Assembly: GCA_036785705.1 (NCBI GenBank)
Contig: JAWUZG010000015.1
Coordinates: 4,045,001 to 4,109,000 of the forward strand
Direction: 5' to 3'
DNA length: 64,000 bases
DNA from: Acanthornis magna
Lineage: Eukaryota; Chordata; Aves; Passeriformes; Acanthizidae
The translations under genes were made by a program, and so were the position numbers. How positions within the stretch are numbered: position 1 is the first letter of the stretch; each line of letters begins with the position of its first letter. This document shows, piece by piece, positions 59,599-64,000 of the stretch. Below the pieces are notes generated by a model, which was not told the DNA's origin, made no database searches, and saw only the letters and a program-made list of their open reading frames with translations.

Positions 59599-62500
59599 AT
59601 ATCATGGTTATCACTGTTAACATGAAGCTTTGATACTTTTATCATGTGCCTGGTTTTTTATTTCCTTAGATGTTTTCTGTGCTTTGACATGTCCTTTCTT
59701 CAAAATACTTCCAGGCAGCTTTAGATAGCAGAATCCACCTTCTCCTCCAGCAGGGCTCTCAATCTATTAGAAAGCAGAACTTTTTCTCCATAAAGAAACC
59801 TGCATTCCTGTTACCTAAACTATTAGCACATCTACTTAATTTCTATTAGAGGTGACAGCAACAAAACCCTTGTTGCAAATGTGTTACACACTGCAATACC
59901 TCTGAGTTTTGCTTGTTCCCTATATAAGAATAGGGGTTATTTCCTCATTGTCCCAAAACAGTGATGAGGGCCACAGTGGAAAGGAATTCAGCCTTGTGCG
60001 ACAGCAAGTCTGACATCCTTCTTGCTGCTACTTATGATGATTTTGTTTCTCTAGAGCTTTATTACTGCTGGAGAATTTAATGTTTTGGATATGAAAACAG
60101 ATGTGCTCAGACATTTGAGTCTGAGGGGTCAGCTCATTTCCAGCTTTTCTGGTGGTTTAGGTGTCTGTCAGTGTTGTGTTGTCCCAGCTGAAGAGCCTGA
60201 GGTGTGTGACTTGGTTCTCCTGTTCCCTCCCAGGCTGGCCGTTATCAGTCAGAAAATCTCAAATGCATAGTTCATTGTGGTCTTTCTAGTGAGGATGAAA
60301 GAGACACAGGCAATGCACTTTGTGTTTGGCTCAAGCACTAAGGTGGGTTCAGCAAACTCTAGAACAAAAGCACCATTGGAGCAGCTGTCGGAGCAGCACA
60401 AAAACTGTGTTTGATCTCCCCTTTGCTTCCAAGGAGGGTTTTGCAGCCTGGATGTCTTGAGATGAGGATTTCTGCCAACTGTGACTCAGGAAAAGAATTT
60501 AAATGTGATGGCCTCAGCCTAGTCCTTGGTGGAATATTTGTCCACATCATAAAACCACTGGACACAATATGGAAATGCAATTGACATTAAACCAAATGAT
60601 ATAATCCCATCTAATGATATTATAATGAATCCCAAGTGAACTCAACATGATTGGGCAAGTATTTCAAAGTGTTACTGAAACAGTTTTTATAGTGTAAAGG
60701 TCTGCATTTGCCAACCAGTGGCCAGACACACAGCATAGACTCTCAGAAGTTAGCCAATTCCCACCCCGTAAACCTGTGGCTGCTTCTTACAAAAACATCT
60801 TTTTTTAATTAGTGCTTTTACTTTTTGAAGGATTCAAAGGCGTTTTCTGAAGTGTGTTTCATTGTTTTTAAATACATTGCTCCTATTCCCAATTAGCTAT
60901 TTCTGGTCTCCAGTGAAATCCCCTGATGAGTAGAGGAGGATTAAATTTCTGTAAATCTACCATTTGTGAACTTGTGAGTTGCTAAATGATGTTGGCCTTT
61001 CACCTAACGGCTGGTTGAGCCTGACGTGTCTGTATGGTTTGCTGTGTTATTCCTCAGCTCTGGTGTTATTGTTTTTACTAATTTTGCATAAGGTACGTTC
61101 TGGCATGGCTCTAAAAACCTGATCCAAATGGTATGTGAGCACAGCTGACCGTCTGCTTGATTGAACGCCTTCCAAGTGCAATTTTCAAATCTTTGCTCTG
61201 GAGAATGAGGAGGGAAGAGAGAGAGAGCTTTCCCTCCAATGTGGGATTGCATCTTCATTTTTGGCCAGCATGAGAAATTTATACCTACAAAAAAAAAAGA
61301 AAGATCAGCTCGATGCTCTCAAGGGCCTGGATGTTCTTGAAAGCTGCCCTTGGAGTCCCTCTAGATCATTTGAAATACTGAATAGCATTCACAAAATTTG
61401 GGGATTTTGCCTGATGTCTCCTAATGTGTTTCACACACAAGCTTGAAATAGATGTAGAAGTTTGGGGTTTTTTTGATTCAGCAACATTTGCAAAAAGCAT
61501 GTGTTTTACATTTTCTCTTTATTGATCTAAATAGCTGCAGAATATTCAAGTTGATAGAAAAAGAAACCCTGCATAGCTGGCCTTACTGCAGTTTGCATTT
61601 TATTTTCTGATTGTTTTTCTGAAGCAAAAGGCTGTGAACTGCACATAGCTGTGTTACACACTGGGACAAACAGAGGGACAGGACACTTTTAAAGACCTTT
61701 CCCTCTTGATTCAGAAGTTCAAGTTCAAGTCTTGCTCTGGTAATATGCTGGAGACTGAGCTGACCAAGCTGAGGTTACTTGATGCCAGGCAAACATTTCT
61801 CCACACACTCTCAACCACAGTGTCCTGCTCTCAACAGCTTAGCCTACCTGAACCCTGGGTTTAAGAAGATTAAAATGTAAGAATCCAAAGCCAGTGATCA
61901 GAATGACCCCTCTTGGCCTTGAAACACAATAATTCTTCCACGATCTTAAACATCTTTGGAGATAGCAGCGGATGAGAAGTGCCTCTAACAGGCAACTTGA
62001 AATTATCCCAACAAAACTTGCATAACCAGTTATGTTTCTGCACCAGAGAAATACCTTCACTGAGACTACTGGAAGTCATTTGAGTGCATTTGAGTTATTT
62101 ATATCCAGTGAGGATTTCCCCAGGAAAGAGAACATGAAAGATGATCTTGTCCCAAAATGCCTGGAAAATGAGAAATGAGCACTTTCTTGAGAAAACAAAG
62201 GATTTGCCATCTTTACAAGCAATTGGGGTCCCTTCATGATGTATTCAACAGAACATTTCTGGTCAGATACTTTATAATGCATTTGGCTACTATCATAATG
62301 TAAGTGGCAGAAGACAAAAACAGATTGATAAATGTATTAGCCTTGAATATTAGAAAGTAAAACCCATCCCTGTTTGCAAATTTCAAGAACAAATTTAGCC
62401 AGACTTGTGGATATTTCCAAGGACACAGCATAATGCAACACCAAGAAAAAATTTAAGAACTCAGTCTTCAATCTCTGCTTGTGAAAGGACAAAGAACCTT

Positions 62501-64000
62501 ACTTGTTTTTTTCCTGATTTCAGTGATTCATTGGACTTCTGCGTTGTCCCTCGGAGTACAAATCCTGTATGTTTTAGTGGGAGAGTAAGCAATTTTCAAG
62601 GGCACTTTTCCACCCTAAGTGAGAAGGAAAGCATGTGATTACTCACAGATATATATCATGTTACCAAAGTGTCTGCCATTGCCATAAGGTATTGACTACC
62701 CCATGATTTTCACCTGTGCCTTTTGGGTTAGTGAGCCTGTGCAAGCAGCTCACCATCACACAGCAGCAGTCTTTCAAACAAACAAACAAGAAAAAGAAAA
62801 AAGGAAAAGAAAGAAAAAGGCATTTTGCCTGAGAGGAAAATAACAAACCAAGAGCAGGCAACAGTCAGACAGTTTCAGTTTTTTCTTGAGTAAAGTGCTG
62901 TAGGTACAGATTAACTTTGTTTGTTCAATACTTACTCTATTTTCTTTTAACCTGCTCTGAAACGAGGACTGGAAGCACTTTGCTAAATGGATTGAAATTA
63001 TCCTGGCTTCACAGCATGCCTTGTAAGTGCCCTGGTACTGTCTGTGGCCCTGCTGTTTGGAGACTGCCTGGAGTGATGCCCTTTCAGGGGTTTCCATAGA
63101 TCCCCTTCCCCTGCTATGGCAACAGCACTCTGGGCTCTGCTCCTCCTCAGCCCCAGAGCTCTGTTTGCCCAGCAAGGTGCTGCTCCTTGGGAATCAGACC
63201 TTCCAGAGGGTCTGAAAGCTCTGCCCAGGAGCAGAGCCCCCTCAGAGCTTGTGGGACCCCAAAACAGCCACCACCTGCTGCCAGATGTACGAGGCACCTG
63301 AGCTTTGGCATCTCGTTCCTGAGGCTAGGCGTGTCCTGGGAGTGGGGAACAGGCCACTGTGAGTCTCTTTCTGGGGCTCTGACCATCTGTGCCACTTCTC
63401 TCTACACATCAGGGTCTTCAGGTAGGCGTTCCCTTGTCCTAAAAAAGGCAGCAGAAGCTGGGAAACGCTGCAGCCTCTCCATGGCACAAACTCTACAGTT
63501 TTCAGAGAGGCAGAAGGGCTCAATGACATCATGTAAATGAGATGCACCTCTGCTTATTGCCTCAACTCTTTGATTTTAGGATCTGGTAAAAAGAACTCTG
63601 AACTCCATCCATAGACATTTTGTCCACAGTCCCATGTTTCCAACAATTTTTCAGACTTTCTGCTCTGCCTAAAACTTTTAATTATGGACTAATTGCACAT
63701 CTCCTGTGGGCTATTACCTCCTCCATCCCCATAGCCTGGCAGTTAATCTTGTGACAACCTTTTTATGTGAATGGTTTGTCAGGCATTATTGATATTTTCT
63801 TAAACTTTGGAGACTGATAGATATCTAAGGGACAATCTACACACTAGTAAAATACTCATCTTCCCAAATGAATGGAGAAAGTTCCCTCCCGTTCCAGTGG
63901 GCCATGGACAGGTGGTGGGAGACCTCATTGCTGTTGCATCAGTGCCTTGTCCTCCTATTAATTTCTGCAGAGTTTAGGGCCCAGAGATGGAATGACTTCT
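59599..64000. other. Non-coding stretch with one exon-like segment
   Basis: No gene can be supported. 62524-62584 (61 nt) has a strong pyrimidine tract plus CAG before it and GTAAGC after it. A CAAA/GAAAA purine-rich tract lies at 62776-62820. The GC-richer part 63040-63550 is open in several frames on both strands, with no domain. Confidence 0.5.
62776..62820. repeat. (CAAA)n and purine-rich tract
   Basis: Three to four CAAA units followed by about 35 bases of A and G only (AAGAAAAAGAAAAAAGG...). Simple sequence. Confidence 0.88.

Noticed and set aside
1..64000. CRISPR arrays, tRNA or rRNA genes, prokaryotic operons, intact endogenous retrovirus
   Set aside because: No regularly spaced repeats, no cloverleaf with A/B boxes, no rRNA landmarks, and no paired LTRs or retroviral gene blocks were seen on reading both strands.

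Overview
The window reads as vertebrate nuclear DNA, most likely from a bird or another sauropsid. The main evidence is three truncated CR1 LINE 3' ends (about 36888-37080, 49653-50000 and 50399-50860), each starting with the characteristic imperfect 'gaatcatagaat' tail on the plus strand, so all three lie in minus orientation. There are also degraded MIR-like SINE remnants and other old amniote-type repeats. Base composition is that of an ordinary AT-leaning amniote genome with many simple repeats. Nothing bacterial or viral is visible: no operons, no dense long ORFs, no CRISPR, no tRNA or rRNA.

No multi-exon gene or intact coding sequence can be supported. The longest open frames (up to 190 codons) are either translations of a tetranucleotide microsatellite or isolated frames in GC-richer patches. 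They show no recognisable domain, and stretches open on both strands are common. The window therefore looks like intergenic DNA or the inside of a very large intron. The best exon-like segment is 9515-9607 (plus): 93 nt, good splice-site-like ends, phase 1-1, only one open frame. I cannot assign it to a gene. Weaker exon-like segments lie at 3765-3946, 54803-54832 and 62524-62584.

Layout: 1-3300 is featureless non-coding DNA with a poly-A run. About 3310-3690 is a minus-strand fossil of a CR1/L3-like reverse transcriptase in which several RT blocks are still readable across frameshifts. 3.7-12.6 kb is non-coding, with a TTTA microsatellite, the candidate exon, a polypyrimidine tract and a 12-bp-arm inverted repeat. 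12641-12797 is a large ATCT microsatellite. About 18.86-19.26 kb is a recent 203-bp tandem duplication. 25.9-26.7 kb is strongly AT-rich. 28.9-31.4 kb holds old SINE/LINE scraps. 36.9-37.1 kb is CR1. 40.3-40.5 kb is an old amniote repeat. 43.4-43.9 kb is a small CpG-rich patch followed by a MIR-like remnant. 44.3 kb has a perfect 15-bp hairpin. 46.9-47.2 kb has the look of a regulatory element (octamer and homeodomain-type sites). 49.6-50.9 kb holds two CR1 copies side by side. 51-64 kb is again non-coding, with one MIR-like remnant, homopolymer runs and a 14-bp-arm near-perfect palindrome at 59569-59598.

I found no evidence of a new multi-gene system. The most checkable points are the candidate exon, the two improbable perfect hairpins, the young tandem duplication and the legible LINE fossil.
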